Part shown: piece by piece, positions 44,067-53,221 of the stretch
How the letters are laid out: the number at the start of each line of letters is the position of its first letter
How positions within the stretch are numbered: position 1 is the first letter of the stretch
The notes under the pieces: generated by a model
What the model was told of the DNA's origin: nothing
Database searches by the model: none
The model's input: the letters and a program-made list of their open reading frames with translations, nothing else
Assembly: GCA_036337035.1 (NCBI GenBank)
Contig: JAYZFC010000004.1
Location: forward strand, 1-64,000
DNA from: TMED78 sp036337035
GTDB taxonomy: Bacteria > Pseudomonadota > Gammaproteobacteria > Steroidobacterales > Rariloculaceae
Direction: 5' to 3'
Length of the DNA: 64,000 nucleotides
Program-made: the position numbers and the translations under genes

Positions 44067-45470
44067 ATGAAAACATTATTTGATAAAGTCTGGGAAAAAC
44101 ATATTGTAGTTGAAGAAACTACTGATACACCCTCTATTATCTACATAGATCTGCACCTAGTCCACGAAGTAACTTCTCCTCAGGCTTTTAATCTTCTAAG
44201 ACAAATGAAACTAAAAGTTAGATGTCCAAGTAAAACATTGGCAACAATGGATCACTCAATACCTACGACACCATTTAAATCACTTAAAGATTTAGCACTA
44301 GTAAGCGATACGCCAGCAACTAGACAGTTAATTCAAATGGAAAAAAATTGTCATGATTTTGGTATTAAGCTAGGAGGAATATCTAGTGACCAAAGAGGAA
44401 TTTGTCATGTAATTGGACCAGAACTAGGTGCTACTCAGCCTGGTAAAACTATTGTTTGTGGCGATTCACATACTAGTACTCATGGCGCATTCGGCGCTCT
44501 AGCTTTTGGAATAGGAACAACTGAAGTTGGACATGTTTTTGCAACACAATGTATGTTACAAAGGAGACCAAAAAATCTAGCTATCAATCTAAATGGTAAT
44601 TTGCAAAAAGGAGTAGGTGCTAAAGATATTATTCTTAAAATAATTGGCAGTATTGGGGTAGATGGTGGAACTGGTTATGCTATGGAGTTTAGGGGTAACA
44701 CAATTAAGTCATTATCTATGGAAGAAAGAATGACCATATGTAATATGACAATAGAAGCAGGAGCTAGGACAGGAATGATGGCTCCAGACGACACCACTTA
44801 CGAATATCTTATCAACAGGCCTCAAGCACCTAAAGGTGAAAAATGGGAACAATCTCTAAATTCATGGAGAAATTTAGTAGGAGATAATGAAGCACAATTT
44901 CAAAAAGAAGTTAGTATAGAGGTTTCTGAAATAAAGCCAATGGTTACCTTTGGAACTAATCCTGGCATGGTTATATCAATTGATGAAGTTGTGCCTGAGC
45001 CAGCTAAAAATGATGAAGCATTCATCAAAGCACTCGATTACATGCAAGTAACGCCCGGCAAACCGCTATCAGAAAAAAAAGTTGATGTTGTGTTTATCGG
45101 TAGCTGTACCAACTCTAGATTAAATGACTTAGAAGCAGCTGCTTCATTCTTAAAGGGAAGAAAAGTAAATAAGAGTGTTAGGATGCTTGTTGTGCCAGGA
45201 TCTGAGTCCATTAAAAGAGAAGCTGAAAAAAAAGGTATTGATAAAATTTTTAAAGAATCAGGTGCAGAATGGCGAGAGGCTGGATGCTCAATGTGTTTGG
45301 CAATGAATGGTGATTTTGTTCCTCCAGGAAAATTATCAGTTAGTACAAGTAATCGTAATTTTGAGGGAAGACAAGGAGGAGGAGCTAGAACAGTGCTTGC
45401 TAGTCCACTTACTGCTGCAGCATCTGCAGTTAGAGGTTATGTAAGCGACCCTCGTACTCTTCTAAAATAA
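44067..45470 (+). CDS. leuC: 3-isopropylmalate dehydratase large subunit
   Basis: A 467-aa iron-sulfur subunit of isopropylmalate isomerase. The cluster cysteines are in IGSCTNSRL and AGCSMCLAMNGD, and VCGDSHTSTHGAFG is the substrate-binding loop. The end NRNFEGRQGGGARTVLASP is typical. Length fits LeuC of E. coli (466). It works with the small subunit encoded six bases downstream. Confidence 0.97.
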   Translation: MKTLFDKVWEKHIVVEETTDTPSIIYIDLHLVHEVTSPQAFNLLRQMKLKVRCPSKTLATMDHSIPTTPFKSLKDLALVSDTPATRQLIQMEKNCHDFGIKLGGISSDQRGICHVIGPELGATQPGKTIVCGDSHTSTHGAFGALAFGIGTTEVGHVFATQCMLQRRPKNLAINLNGNLQKGVGAKDIILKIIGSIGVDGGTGYAMEFRGNTIKSLSMEERMTICNMTIEAGARTGMMAPDDTTYEYLINRPQAPKGEKWEQSLNSWRNLVGDNEAQFQKEVSIEVSEIKPMVTFGTNPGMVISIDEVVPEPAKNDEAFIKALDYMQVTPGKPLSEKKVDVVFIGSCTNSRLNDLEAAASFLKGRKVNKSVRMLVVPGSESIKREAEKKGIDKIFKESGAEWREAGCSMCLAMNGDFVPPGKLSVSTSNRNFEGRQGGGARTVLASPLTAAASAVRGYVSDPRTLLK

Positions 45471-45476
45471 TAAAAT

Positions 45477-46055
45477 ATGGAACCAGTAAAAATAATTAAC
45501 TCTAAATCGGTAGTGTTACCACTAGATGATATTGATACAGACCAAATCATCCCAGCTAGATTTTTAACTACTACCTCGAAAGAGGGCTTAGGTAAAAACT
45601 TATTTAATGATTGGCGATTTGATTCTGATGGATTGCCAATTAAAGAATTTATTCTAAATCAAAGTATATCTTCCGGATGTGAAATTTTAGTTACAGGTAG
45701 AAATTTTGGATGTGGATCTTCTAGAGAGCATGCGCCATGGGCTTTGCTAGACTACGGTATAAAAGCAGTTATTAGTACAGAAATTGCTGATATATTTTTT
45801 AATAACTCGTTAAAAAATGGGTTTATACCTATTAGAATAGATGAAGATTCACATAATTGGCTTCTATCTAACCCAGGAGTAAAAATTACAATTGATATTA
45901 GTGAGTTATCAGTAAATATAGATGGATATAAAAAAATAGATTTCTATATGGATCCTTTTTCTAAATATTGTCTGCTAAATGGCATCGATCAGCTTGGTTT
46001 TATAATGAAACATGAAAACCAAATAAAAAACTATGAAGGTAAGCTTGGTGAGTAA
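45477..46055 (+). CDS. leuD: 3-isopropylmalate dehydratase small subunit
   Basis: A 192-aa swivel-domain subunit completing LeuCD. DDIDTDQIIPARFL near residue 17 and GRNFGCGSSREHAPWAL near 76 are diagnostic. Length is normal (about 200). The end of the gene supplies the ribosome binding site of leuB (AAGG at 46036-46039). Confidence 0.97.
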   Translation: MEPVKIINSKSVVLPLDDIDTDQIIPARFLTTTSKEGLGKNLFNDWRFDSDGLPIKEFILNQSISSGCEILVTGRNFGCGSSREHAPWALLDYGIKAVISTEIADIFFNNSLKNGFIPIRIDEDSHNWLLSNPGVKITIDISELSVNIDGYKKIDFYMDPFSKYCLLNGIDQLGFIMKHENQIKNYEGKLGE

Positions 46056-47115
46056 AAAAATTATTTTTCTACCAGGTGATGGCATCGGTCCTGAAGTAAC
46101 TTCAGAGGTAGTAAAAATATTCAATAAGATAAATAATGATCTTAACCTTAAATTCTTAACTGAAGACGCACTAATAGGAGGAGCAGCATTAGACGCAACT
46201 GGCTCTCCTCTTCCTGATGATACACTAAATTTATGTCAAGAAGCAGAAGCGATCTTTCTAGGAGCTGTTGGTGGTGAGAAATGGAATAATAATCCTGTCC
46301 ACTTAAGACCAGAATCAGGATTGCTCCCTTTGAGAAAAAAACTAAAATTATTTGCAAATCTTAGACCCATTAAAATTCATCCTAAACTTATTAGCTACTC
46401 GCCAATAAAGGAACAATACCTTCAAAATGTTGATATCCTTATTCTTAGAGAGCTCACTGGAGGAATATATTTTGGTAAAAGAAATAGAACTAAATCGAAA
46501 GCTTTTGATACATGCGAATATGATGTTGCTGAGATAGAGAGAATCTGCAGAAGAGCTGGGCAGTTTGCAAGACAACGAAAAAATAAAGTGACATCCATCG
46601 ACAAACATAATGTTCTAGATACTTCGAGATTATGGAGGGCTACTGCTGATAGAATCTTTGCAGATGAGTTCTCTGATGTTGAGCTAGAGCATATATACAT
46701 TGATGCAGCTACAATGCATATCATAAATAGACCAAATACCTTCGATGTAATGGTCACTGATAATATGTTTGGAGATATTATCTCTGATGAAGCTTCTATG
46801 CTTGTAGGCTCGCTTGGTCTTCTTCCATCAGCCTCATTAGGAGAAGGTAGCTTTGGATTATATGAGCCTATTCATGGCTCCGCACCGGACATTGCAGGAA
46901 AAGGCATTGCAAATCCAACTGGAGCAATATTAAGCCTTGCTCTATTATTTAGATATTCACTAGGGTTAGAGTCTATAGCTGAGGCTATTGAGAATGCAGT
47001 CTATACAACATTTTCACAACAACATTATACTGCTGATCTCTCTGGACTATCAAATACCTCCCCTATTTCTACTTCCTCATTTGGAGAGTGTGTACTCTCC
47101 AACCTATCTATTTAA
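46048..47115 (+). CDS. leuB: 3-isopropylmalate dehydrogenase
   Basis: A 355-aa NAD-dependent enzyme, third step in the leucine branch. The N-terminus KKIIFLPGDGIGPEV follows a GTG at 46048. GAAGGT lies seven bases upstream, a better start than the ATG at 46033, which adds five residues. LRELTGGIYFG, DKHNVL and VTDNMFGDIISDEASM (substrate and metal binding) and GSAPDIAGKGIANPTG (NAD specificity) are all present. It overlaps leuD by eight bases and ends the branched-chain operon; a 9-bp hairpin covers its last codons. Confidence 0.95.
   Translation: MSKKIIFLPGDGIGPEVTSEVVKIFNKINNDLNLKFLTEDALIGGAALDATGSPLPDDTLNLCQEAEAIFLGAVGGEKWNNNPVHLRPESGLLPLRKKLKLFANLRPIKIHPKLISYSPIKEQYLQNVDILILRELTGGIYFGKRNRTKSKAFDTCEYDVAEIERICRRAGQFARQRKNKVTSIDKHNVLDTSRLWRATADRIFADEFSDVELEHIYIDAATMHIINRPNTFDVMVTDNMFGDIISDEASMLVGSLGLLPSASLGEGSFGLYEPIHGSAPDIAGKGIANPTGAILSLALLFRYSLGLESIAEAIENAVYTTFSQQHYTADLSGLSNTSPISTSSFGECVLSNLSI
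47081..47102 (+). terminator. Hairpin at the end of leuB, possible terminator
   Basis: TTGGAGAGT and ACTCTCCAA form a perfect 9-bp stem with loop GTGT, inside the last codons of leuB. The downstream bases (CCTATCTATTTAAC) are only loosely T-rich, so it may be a weak intrinsic terminator or an mRNA 3'-end stabiliser separating the leu and his operons. Confidence 0.45.
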
Positions 47116-47151
47116 CTTTCGAAATATTCATATAATTTTCTAATATTTATC

Positions 47152-47180
47152 TTGAAATATTTGTAATAATGTATTATTAT
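47152..47180 (+). promoter_or_regulatory. Promoter of the histidine operon
   Basis: TTGAAA at 47152-47157 and TATTAT at 47175-47180 are separated by exactly 17 bases. Each box differs from the sigma-70 consensus at one base. The predicted transcription start near 47187 falls in the inverted repeat that follows. Confidence 0.6.
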
Positions 47181-47182
47181 AT

Positions 47183-47200
47183 TAATGTACTGTTACATTA
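47183..47200. promoter_or_regulatory. Candidate operator of the TrpR-like regulator
   Basis: TAATGTA and TACATTA are perfect inverted repeats separated by CTGT. The site begins two bases after the -10 box and ends 11 bases before the ATG of the TrpR-family gene, so a bound dimer would block initiation. Binding by that protein is inference. Confidence 0.5.
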
Positions 47201-47211
47201 TAAGAAATTAT

Positions 47212-47529
47212 ATGAAGAAAAAGAATAGTAAAAATAATGAGTTAGGCAAGAATAAGCTATACAAAGCTATACTATCATTGAAGAATAATAACGAATGTAG
47301 TGAGTTTTTTGAGGATCTATGCACGCCAGCTGAACTGGAAGCCATGATAGATAGATGGGCTGTAGTATCCTATATAAATCAAGGCCTAGCTTATAGAAAA
47401 ATCCACGAAATAACTGGAGTTTCAGTAACAACTATAGGAAGAGTGGCCAGAACTATTACACTAGGAAATGGCGGCTACAATATAGCTCTAGATAGAATCG
47501 ATAACTTAGATAGGTTGAATTATGAATAA
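47212..47529 (+). CDS. TrpR/YerC-family transcriptional regulator
   Basis: A 105-aa DNA-binding protein. EFFEDLCTPAELEAMIDRW and VVSYINQGLAYRKIHEITGV followed by SVTTIGRVARTITLGNGGY form the helical Trp-repressor fold and its helix-turn-helix, matching the YerC/YecD family. Such proteins are encoded at the head of his operons in several lineages and have been proposed as histidine-pathway repressors (HisR). The start is ATG 47212; an ATG at 47185 would lie inside the promoter-operator. It overlaps hisG by eight bases. The ligand is presumably histidine or a related signal. Confidence 0.85.
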   Translation: MKKKNSKNNELGKNKLYKAILSLKNNNECSEFFEDLCTPAELEAMIDRWAVVSYINQGLAYRKIHEITGVSVTTIGRVARTITLGNGGYNIALDRIDNLDRLNYE

Positions 47530-48421
47530 AGAAAGACTTCAAATAGCTATACAAAAGTCAGGAAGATTAACAGAACAATGTGTTAGCTTGCTATCAAATT
47601 GTGGAGTAAAAGTACCTGTAGTTAAAGACAAACTAATTGCTTCTTGTGAAAATATGCCTATTGATTTAATGTTTGTTCGAGATGATGACATTCCCCTTTT
47701 AATTTCTGAAAAAATAAGTGATATTGGAATTGTTGGTTTAAATGTTTGTGAAGAAGAAAAACTAAAATTTGAAGCTGCAGGAGTTGTTAACCCTTTTGAG
47801 ACCGCAATTAAGCTAAACTATGGTAAATGTAGATTATCTTTTGGATTTCCTCAGTCCTGGGCTCAATCTAATAAAATTGTTGATGAATCAATAGAAAATA
47901 CTACTATTGCTAGCAGCTATCCTAACTTAGTTCAAAGATATTTAGATAGTAAAGGAATAACAGCAAATGTAGTTTATATGGCTGGGTCGGTAGAAGCTGC
48001 TCCTAGGCTGGGCAAAGCAGATATTATTTGTGACCTAGTTTCATCAGGAACTACATTATTAGCAAATAATTTAGTAGAAGGCCAAGTAGTTTTAGAAAGT
48101 TCAGCAGTTTTAATAACAAATAATTCTTTATCTCAAGAAAATAGAGAGCTTGTTAAAAAACTAGTTAAACGTATTAAAGCAATACAACAGGCCAATGAAA
48201 GGAAATATATTATGTTGCACTCGCCAAGAAAATCACTAAAGAAGATTTGTGAGATACTTGGCAGTGAATCTCCATCTATAATGCCACTTGAAGGTAATGA
48301 AGATAAAGTTGCGCTCCATGCTTTATGCAAGGAAGATGATTTCTGGAACATTGTAGAGGAGCTAAAAAAAGCTGGGGCAAGTTCTATTTTAGTTATGCCA
48401 ATTGAAAAACTACTACCATAG
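47522..48421 (+). CDS. hisG: ATP phosphoribosyltransferase (long form)
   Basis: A 299-aa enzyme for the first, feedback-inhibited step of histidine synthesis. RLQIAIQKSGRLTEQ begins the protein. VRDDDIPLLI and DIICDLVSSGTTLLANNL (PRPP-binding region) are in the catalytic part, and a C-terminal ACT-like regulatory domain (about 225-299) is present. So no HisZ partner is required. Length equals E. coli HisG. Confidence 0.97.
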   Translation: MNKERLQIAIQKSGRLTEQCVSLLSNCGVKVPVVKDKLIASCENMPIDLMFVRDDDIPLLISEKISDIGIVGLNVCEEEKLKFEAAGVVNPFETAIKLNYGKCRLSFGFPQSWAQSNKIVDESIENTTIASSYPNLVQRYLDSKGITANVVYMAGSVEAAPRLGKADIICDLVSSGTTLLANNLVEGQVVLESSAVLITNNSLSQENRELVKKLVKRIKAIQQANERKYIMLHSPRKSLKKICEILGSESPSIMPLEGNEDKVALHALCKEDDFWNIVEELKKAGASSILVMPIEKLLP

Positions 48422-48429
48422 ATAAGATT

Positions 48430-49725
48430 ATGAAAAAATTAATATGGAATAGCCTAACCCCTAATGAACAGGTCGAAGCGCTTGAAAGGCCAGCAATGTC
48501 TATTGCTAATATAAAAACGGATGTATCGAATATTATAAAATCTATTAAAGTTAATGGTGATGATGCACTATATGAACTATCGTCTAAGTATGACGATATT
48601 GAACTAGAATCTCTTAAAGTAACAAAAAAGGAGCTTGATCAAGCAGAAAAGCGTGTAGATCAAAATACTATCAAAGCATTAAAAAAAGCATTTACAAACA
48701 TAAAAAAGTTTCATCAGGAGCAAGTTCCAAGAAATATAGCTATAGAAATTGATTCTGGAGTAATGTGCGAAAGAATTGCTTTGCCGATAGAGAAAGTTGG
48801 ACTATATATTCCAGCTGGCTCTGCCCCCTTGCCGTCTACTGTTTTAATGCTTGGAATTCCAGCTCAAATAGCAAAATGTCAAATAAAAGTTATGTGCTCG
48901 CCTGCTCAACAAGATGGAAAATGTAATCCAGAAATACTTTATTCTGCAAAACTTTGCGGAATTAACGAAGTTTATAAAATAGGAGGTGCGCAAGCAATTG
49001 CTGCTATGGCATATGGAACTGAATCAATACCAAAAGTAGATAAAATTTTTGGGCCAGGAAATGCATGGGTTACTGAGGCGAAACTTCAGGTATCTGAAGA
49101 CCCAAATGGAGCTGCTAAAGACATGCCAGCTGGGCCATCAGAGCTATTGATTATTGCAGATAAACTATCAAACCCAAATTTTATAGCTGCTGATCTACTC
49201 TCTCAGGCTGAACATGGAGTTGATTCTCAAGTGATGCTAATTACTGATGATGAAAAAACTTGTGATAATGTTATATCAGAGATTAAAAAACAAATAACTA
49301 GCAGAAATAGAATTGATATTATTAATGAATCCTTAATTTCTGCTAAGGCAATATTGGTCGACGACCTTGCTATGGCTATTAATGTCTCTAATCAATATGC
49401 ACCAGAACATTTGATTTTGAACACCTCAAAGCCTCGCGACTTGTTGCCGCTCGTATTATCAGCAGGCTCAATATTTTTAGGTCCATGGTCGCCTGAATCG
49501 GTAGGTGATTATTGTAGTGGCACTAATCATGTTTTACCAACATACGGATATGCTAAATCAAGTTCTAGTCTAGGAGTTACTGACTTTATGAAATTTATTA
49601 CTGTTCAGGAATTGACAGAGGAAGGCATTAAAAAAATAGGTCAGACAGCAATAGAAATTGCTAACAAAGAAGGTCTAGATGCACACTCATATGCTGTTGA
49701 AACTAGATTAAAATCAATAATATAG
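48430..49725 (+). CDS. hisD: Histidinol dehydrogenase
   Basis: A 431-aa zinc enzyme that oxidises histidinol to histidine in two NAD-dependent steps. YIPAGSAPLPSTVLML, GGAQAIAAMAYG and FGPGNAWVTEAK are signatures. Zinc and catalytic residues lie in LLSQAEHGVDSQ, QYAPEHL and the C-terminal HSYAVETR. Length is typical (about 430). It lies eight bases after hisG and 12 before hisC. Confidence 0.97.
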   Translation: MKKLIWNSLTPNEQVEALERPAMSIANIKTDVSNIIKSIKVNGDDALYELSSKYDDIELESLKVTKKELDQAEKRVDQNTIKALKKAFTNIKKFHQEQVPRNIAIEIDSGVMCERIALPIEKVGLYIPAGSAPLPSTVLMLGIPAQIAKCQIKVMCSPAQQDGKCNPEILYSAKLCGINEVYKIGGAQAIAAMAYGTESIPKVDKIFGPGNAWVTEAKLQVSEDPNGAAKDMPAGPSELLIIADKLSNPNFIAADLLSQAEHGVDSQVMLITDDEKTCDNVISEIKKQITSRNRIDIINESLISAKAILVDDLAMAINVSNQYAPEHLILNTSKPRDLLPLVLSAGSIFLGPWSPESVGDYCSGTNHVLPTYGYAKSSSSLGVTDFMKFITVQELTEEGIKKIGQTAIEIANKEGLDAHSYAVETRLKSII

Positions 49726-49737
49726 AGTAAGTAAATA

Positions 49738-50814
49738 ATGACAAATATAACAAAAATAGCAAGAAAAGATATACTTAAAATATCTCCTTATATACCTGGA
49801 GTCTATCAGTCTGGATTCACAAGGCTTAATGCTAATGAATCTCCGTGGAAAGCTCTTGGTGATAATACTAACATGGGTTTAAATAGATACCCTCCTCCGA
49901 GGCCAATTGCTATAAATAACCTCTTATCCAAACAATACAAAGTTAAACAAGAAAATATTATGATTACTAGAGGAGCAAGCGAAGCTATTGATATTATCAT
50001 TAGAGCATTTTGTGAACCAAAAAAAGATAAGATTCTTATATGTCCACCGACATTTGATATGTACCGACTCTATGCAGAAATTCAGGGTGCTCTAATAACT
50101 AAAGTACCTCTTCTCAGAAATGAGGATGTTTTAAAAGATTTTTCTCTTGATGTACAAACTATTATAAATCAATGTGATGATTTAACTAAGATTATTTTTG
50201 TTTGCACACCAAATAATCCAACTGGTAATTCTCCTTTAGTTGAAGATATAAAAAAAATAGCAGAAAATAGATTAGGTAAATCAATTATAGTAATTGATGA
50301 AGCATATCAAGAGTTTTCAGGTAAAGAGAGCCTTACTTCATTACAAGAAAAATATAACAATATTATTGTTCTAAGGACTCTTTCTAAGTTCGTATCATTA
50401 GCTGGTGTTAGATGTGGATCAATTATAGCTGAAAATGATGTAATCGAACTCCTTAATAAAGTACTACCACCCTATACTTTTCCCACACCATGTATCGAAG
50501 AGGTAACTAGAGCTCTATCTAGAAGATCTATTGATTCGTCGAAAGATAAAGTTAAATCAATAAAGGCTGAAAAACAAAGATTTATCTCTAATCTATCAGA
50601 ATTATCACAAGTTAATAAGATATGGCCTAGCGATGCAAACTTCTTTATGGCCGAGGTAAATAATATTCAAAGTTTTATGGATGCTGCATACAAAAGAAAA
50701 ATTCTTGTTAGGTCGTTTCCTAATGAGCCAATAATTAATAATTGCATACGCATTACAGTTGGTAAAAAAGAAGAAAACAATGCACTAATTCAATCCATAG
50801 TTGATGGAGAGTAG
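49738..50814 (+). CDS. hisC: Histidinol-phosphate aminotransferase
   Basis: A 358-aa class II PLP aminotransferase. LNANESPWKALGDN, TRGASEAIDIIIRAFCEP and FVCTPNNPTGN are typical HisC elements, and the PLP lysine lies in RTLSKFVSLAGVRCG. It converts imidazole acetol phosphate to histidinol phosphate. Length agrees with E. coli HisC (356). Three bases separate it from hisB. Confidence 0.97.
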   Translation: MTNITKIARKDILKISPYIPGVYQSGFTRLNANESPWKALGDNTNMGLNRYPPPRPIAINNLLSKQYKVKQENIMITRGASEAIDIIIRAFCEPKKDKILICPPTFDMYRLYAEIQGALITKVPLLRNEDVLKDFSLDVQTIINQCDDLTKIIFVCTPNNPTGNSPLVEDIKKIAENRLGKSIIVIDEAYQEFSGKESLTSLQEKYNNIIVLRTLSKFVSLAGVRCGSIIAENDVIELLNKVLPPYTFPTPCIEEVTRALSRRSIDSSKDKVKSIKAEKQRFISNLSELSQVNKIWPSDANFFMAEVNNIQSFMDAAYKRKILVRSFPNEPIINNCIRITVGKKEENNALIQSIVDGE

Positions 50815-50817
50815 ATA

Positions 50818-51888
50818 ATGAAAGATAAAATTATTTTTATTGATAGAGATGGCACCTTAATAGAAGAGCCTAAAGACGAACAAGTTGATTCTATTGAAAA
50901 GGTAAAGCTATTAAAAAATGTAATACCTTCACTTCTGATGCTTAAGAATGCAGGTTATAAATTTATTATTGTCAGCAATCAAGATGGACTAGGGACCAAT
51001 AAATTTCCTCTTAAGAAATTCAAGGAAGCACACCAGTATATTATTGAGCTTTTTTTGAGCCAAGGTATTAAATTTGATCAGGAGTTTTTCTGTCCTCATA
51101 AGGATAATGATAATTGTAAGTGCAGAAAACCATTAACAGGTCTCCTAAATAAATTTCTTGCCAATAGTAACTTTGATAAAAAACTATCAGCTGTTATAGG
51201 AGATAGGGACACTGATATTGAATTAGCAACTAATCTAGGGATTAGGGGGTATAAAATTTCTGATGAAAAAGAAGATAATAATTGGTTTGATATTGCCCAC
51301 ATAATAGCTAATAATCCTAGAAGAGCTGAAATATCAAGAGCAACTAAAGAAACAAATATTCAAGTAAAGGTTGATCTTGATATAGCTAAAGAGCCTAGAA
51401 TTGAAACTGGTATTGGTTTTTTTGATCATATGCTTGAACAACTAGGAAAACATGGGGGCTTTGCTCTTGAAATCCAATGTGATGGTGATCTTGAAATAGA
51501 TGAACATCACACTGTAGAAGATGTTGCAATCTCTATCGGAGAGGCGATTAAAGAAGCATTAGGAAATAAAATTGGTATTGAACGGTACGGTTTTGTCCTG
51601 CCTATGGATGAAAGTGAGGCTAAAGTCTCAATTGACTTAGGAGGTAGGTCTTATTTTGTATTTAATGGAAAATTTGAGAGAGACAAAATTGGTGAACTTC
51701 CTACAGAGCTAATACCTCATTTCTTTGAGTCATTGAGTGGTTCGATGGGTGCAGCAATTAACATTGATATTGCTGGAATGAATACACATCATATGATTGA
51801 AGCGTGTTTTAAATGTTTCGCTAGGGCATTAAAACAAGCTATTGAGAAAAATTCAAATATCTTGCCTACAACTAAAGGAGTTTTATGA
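50818..51888 (+). CDS. hisB: Bifunctional histidinol phosphatase / imidazoleglycerol-phosphate dehydratase
   Basis: A 356-aa fusion. The N-terminal HAD phosphatase has the nucleophile Asp9 and Asp11 in FIDRDGTL and a zinc loop CPHKDNDNCKCRKP near residue 98. The C-terminal dehydratase (about 170-356) shows GIGFFDHMLEQLGKHGG, EIDEHHTVEDVAISIG and NTHHMIEACFKCFARAL, the manganese-binding histidine motifs. The fusion and length match the enterobacterial type. It overlaps hisH by four bases (ATGA). Confidence 0.97.
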   Translation: MKDKIIFIDRDGTLIEEPKDEQVDSIEKVKLLKNVIPSLLMLKNAGYKFIIVSNQDGLGTNKFPLKKFKEAHQYIIELFLSQGIKFDQEFFCPHKDNDNCKCRKPLTGLLNKFLANSNFDKKLSAVIGDRDTDIELATNLGIRGYKISDEKEDNNWFDIAHIIANNPRRAEISRATKETNIQVKVDLDIAKEPRIETGIGFFDHMLEQLGKHGGFALEIQCDGDLEIDEHHTVEDVAISIGEAIKEALGNKIGIERYGFVLPMDESEAKVSIDLGGRSYFVFNGKFERDKIGELPTELIPHFFESLSGSMGAAINIDIAGMNTHHMIEACFKCFARALKQAIEKNSNILPTTKGVL

Positions 51889-52484
51889 AAAAAAACCCTG
51901 TTATTATTTCCTATGCAGGTGCAAATTTATCGTCACTGCAATTTGCTATTGAACGAATAGGATACGATGTATGCATAAGTTCTTCTCACAAAAAAATAAA
52001 AGGTGCTAGCCATCTATTCTTACCTGGAGTAGGAGCAGCTGGTGATGCTATGAATAAAATAAAAGATAGCTCTCTAAAAGAAATATTGCTAAAGGCTAGC
52101 CAACCTACTCTGGGAATATGTCTAGGTATGCAACTTCTCTTCTCTGAATCAGAAGAGGGTAATACTAAATGCCTAAATATAATTAATGGAAGAGCAACTA
52201 AATTTGAAAATAATAATCATATGCCTGTACCGCATATGGGATGGAACTTAATTAAAAATATATCTAAATCTATAATAACTAAAAATATTAATGGTGAACA
52301 ATACGGTTATTTCGTACATAGTTATTTATTGCCTCAATGTGAAAGTACAGTGTCAACTACAAATTATGGAATAACATTCTCTTCCATTGTAGAAAAAAAT
52401 AATTTTTTTGGCACACAATTTCACCCAGAGAGATCTTCTAGTTATGGTGAAAAAATTTTAAAGAATTTTATGGAAATTAATTAA
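51885..52484 (+). CDS. hisH: Imidazole glycerol phosphate synthase glutaminase subunit
   Basis: A 199-aa class I glutamine amidotransferase giving ammonia to HisF. The nucleophile Cys79 is in LGICLGMQLLF, and the His-Glu pair is in FHPERSS near the C-terminus. FLPGVGAAGDAM and VPHMGWN are HisH-specific. It overlaps hisB by four bases and hisA by one (TAATG). Confidence 0.97.
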   Translation: MKKNPVIISYAGANLSSLQFAIERIGYDVCISSSHKKIKGASHLFLPGVGAAGDAMNKIKDSSLKEILLKASQPTLGICLGMQLLFSESEEGNTKCLNIINGRATKFENNNHMPVPHMGWNLIKNISKSIITKNINGEQYGYFVHSYLLPQCESTVSTTNYGITFSSIVEKNNFFGTQFHPERSSSYGEKILKNFMEIN

Positions 52485-53221
52485 TGTTCTTATTGCCCTC
52501 TATAGATATAAAGCATGGAAAGTGTGTTAGGCTTTTTCAAGGAGATTTTGAAAAAGAAACTTCATATACTGATTCACCTTTAGATATCGCAATTAAATAT
52601 AAATCACTTGGAGCATCATGGCTTCATATCGTAGATCTTGATGGAGCGTATACGGGTAACCTTAGTAATTTAAATACTATAGAATTAATTAAAAATAGAA
52701 CAGATATTAATATACAACTTGGTGGTGGAATCAGAAATATAGACTCCATCAAAAGTGCTTTAAAAATAGTTGATCGAGTTGTGATTGGGAGCAAATCAGT
52801 AGATGAGCCAGAAATGGTGAAATCATGGCTTGATCAATTTGGATCCGAATCAATTGTATTAGCGCTAGATGTTAGACTTGATACTGAATCTAATCCAATA
52901 GTTGCAAGTCAAGGATGGAAAATAACATCTGGAATTTCATTATGGGAAGCAATAGAAAATTATAATAAAGACTCAATTAAATATGTGTTATGCACAGATA
53001 TATCTAAGGATGGAGCACTATCTGGACCAAATATAAAGCTTTATAGAAAATGTGTCGAGTATTGGCCATCAATAAAATTTCAAGCTTCAGGCGGAATTAG
53101 AGATATTAATGATATTGAAGTTTTAAAAAAAACTGGTGTATATCAAGCAATATCAGGAAAAGCACTACTAGAAGGAAAAATAAATAATATGGAGATAAAA
53201 AAATTCTTACTAAAAGAATAA
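52484..53221 (+). CDS. hisA: ProFAR isomerase
   Basis: A 245-aa (beta/alpha)8 barrel catalysing an Amadori rearrangement. Catalytic Asp8 is in PSIDIKHGKCVRL and the second aspartate is in LCTDISKDGALSG. QLGGGIRNIDSI and FQASGGIRDINDI bind the two substrate phosphates. Length is the usual 245. Its last 19 bases overlap the proposed 5' end of hisF, and it carries the ribosome binding site GGAG (53191-53194) for that gene. Confidence 0.97.
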   Translation: MFLLPSIDIKHGKCVRLFQGDFEKETSYTDSPLDIAIKYKSLGASWLHIVDLDGAYTGNLSNLNTIELIKNRTDINIQLGGGIRNIDSIKSALKIVDRVVIGSKSVDEPEMVKSWLDQFGSESIVLALDVRLDTESNPIVASQGWKITSGISLWEAIENYNKDSIKYVLCTDISKDGALSGPNIKLYRKCVEYWPSIKFQASGGIRDINDIEVLKKTGVYQAISGKALLEGKINNMEIKKFLLKE

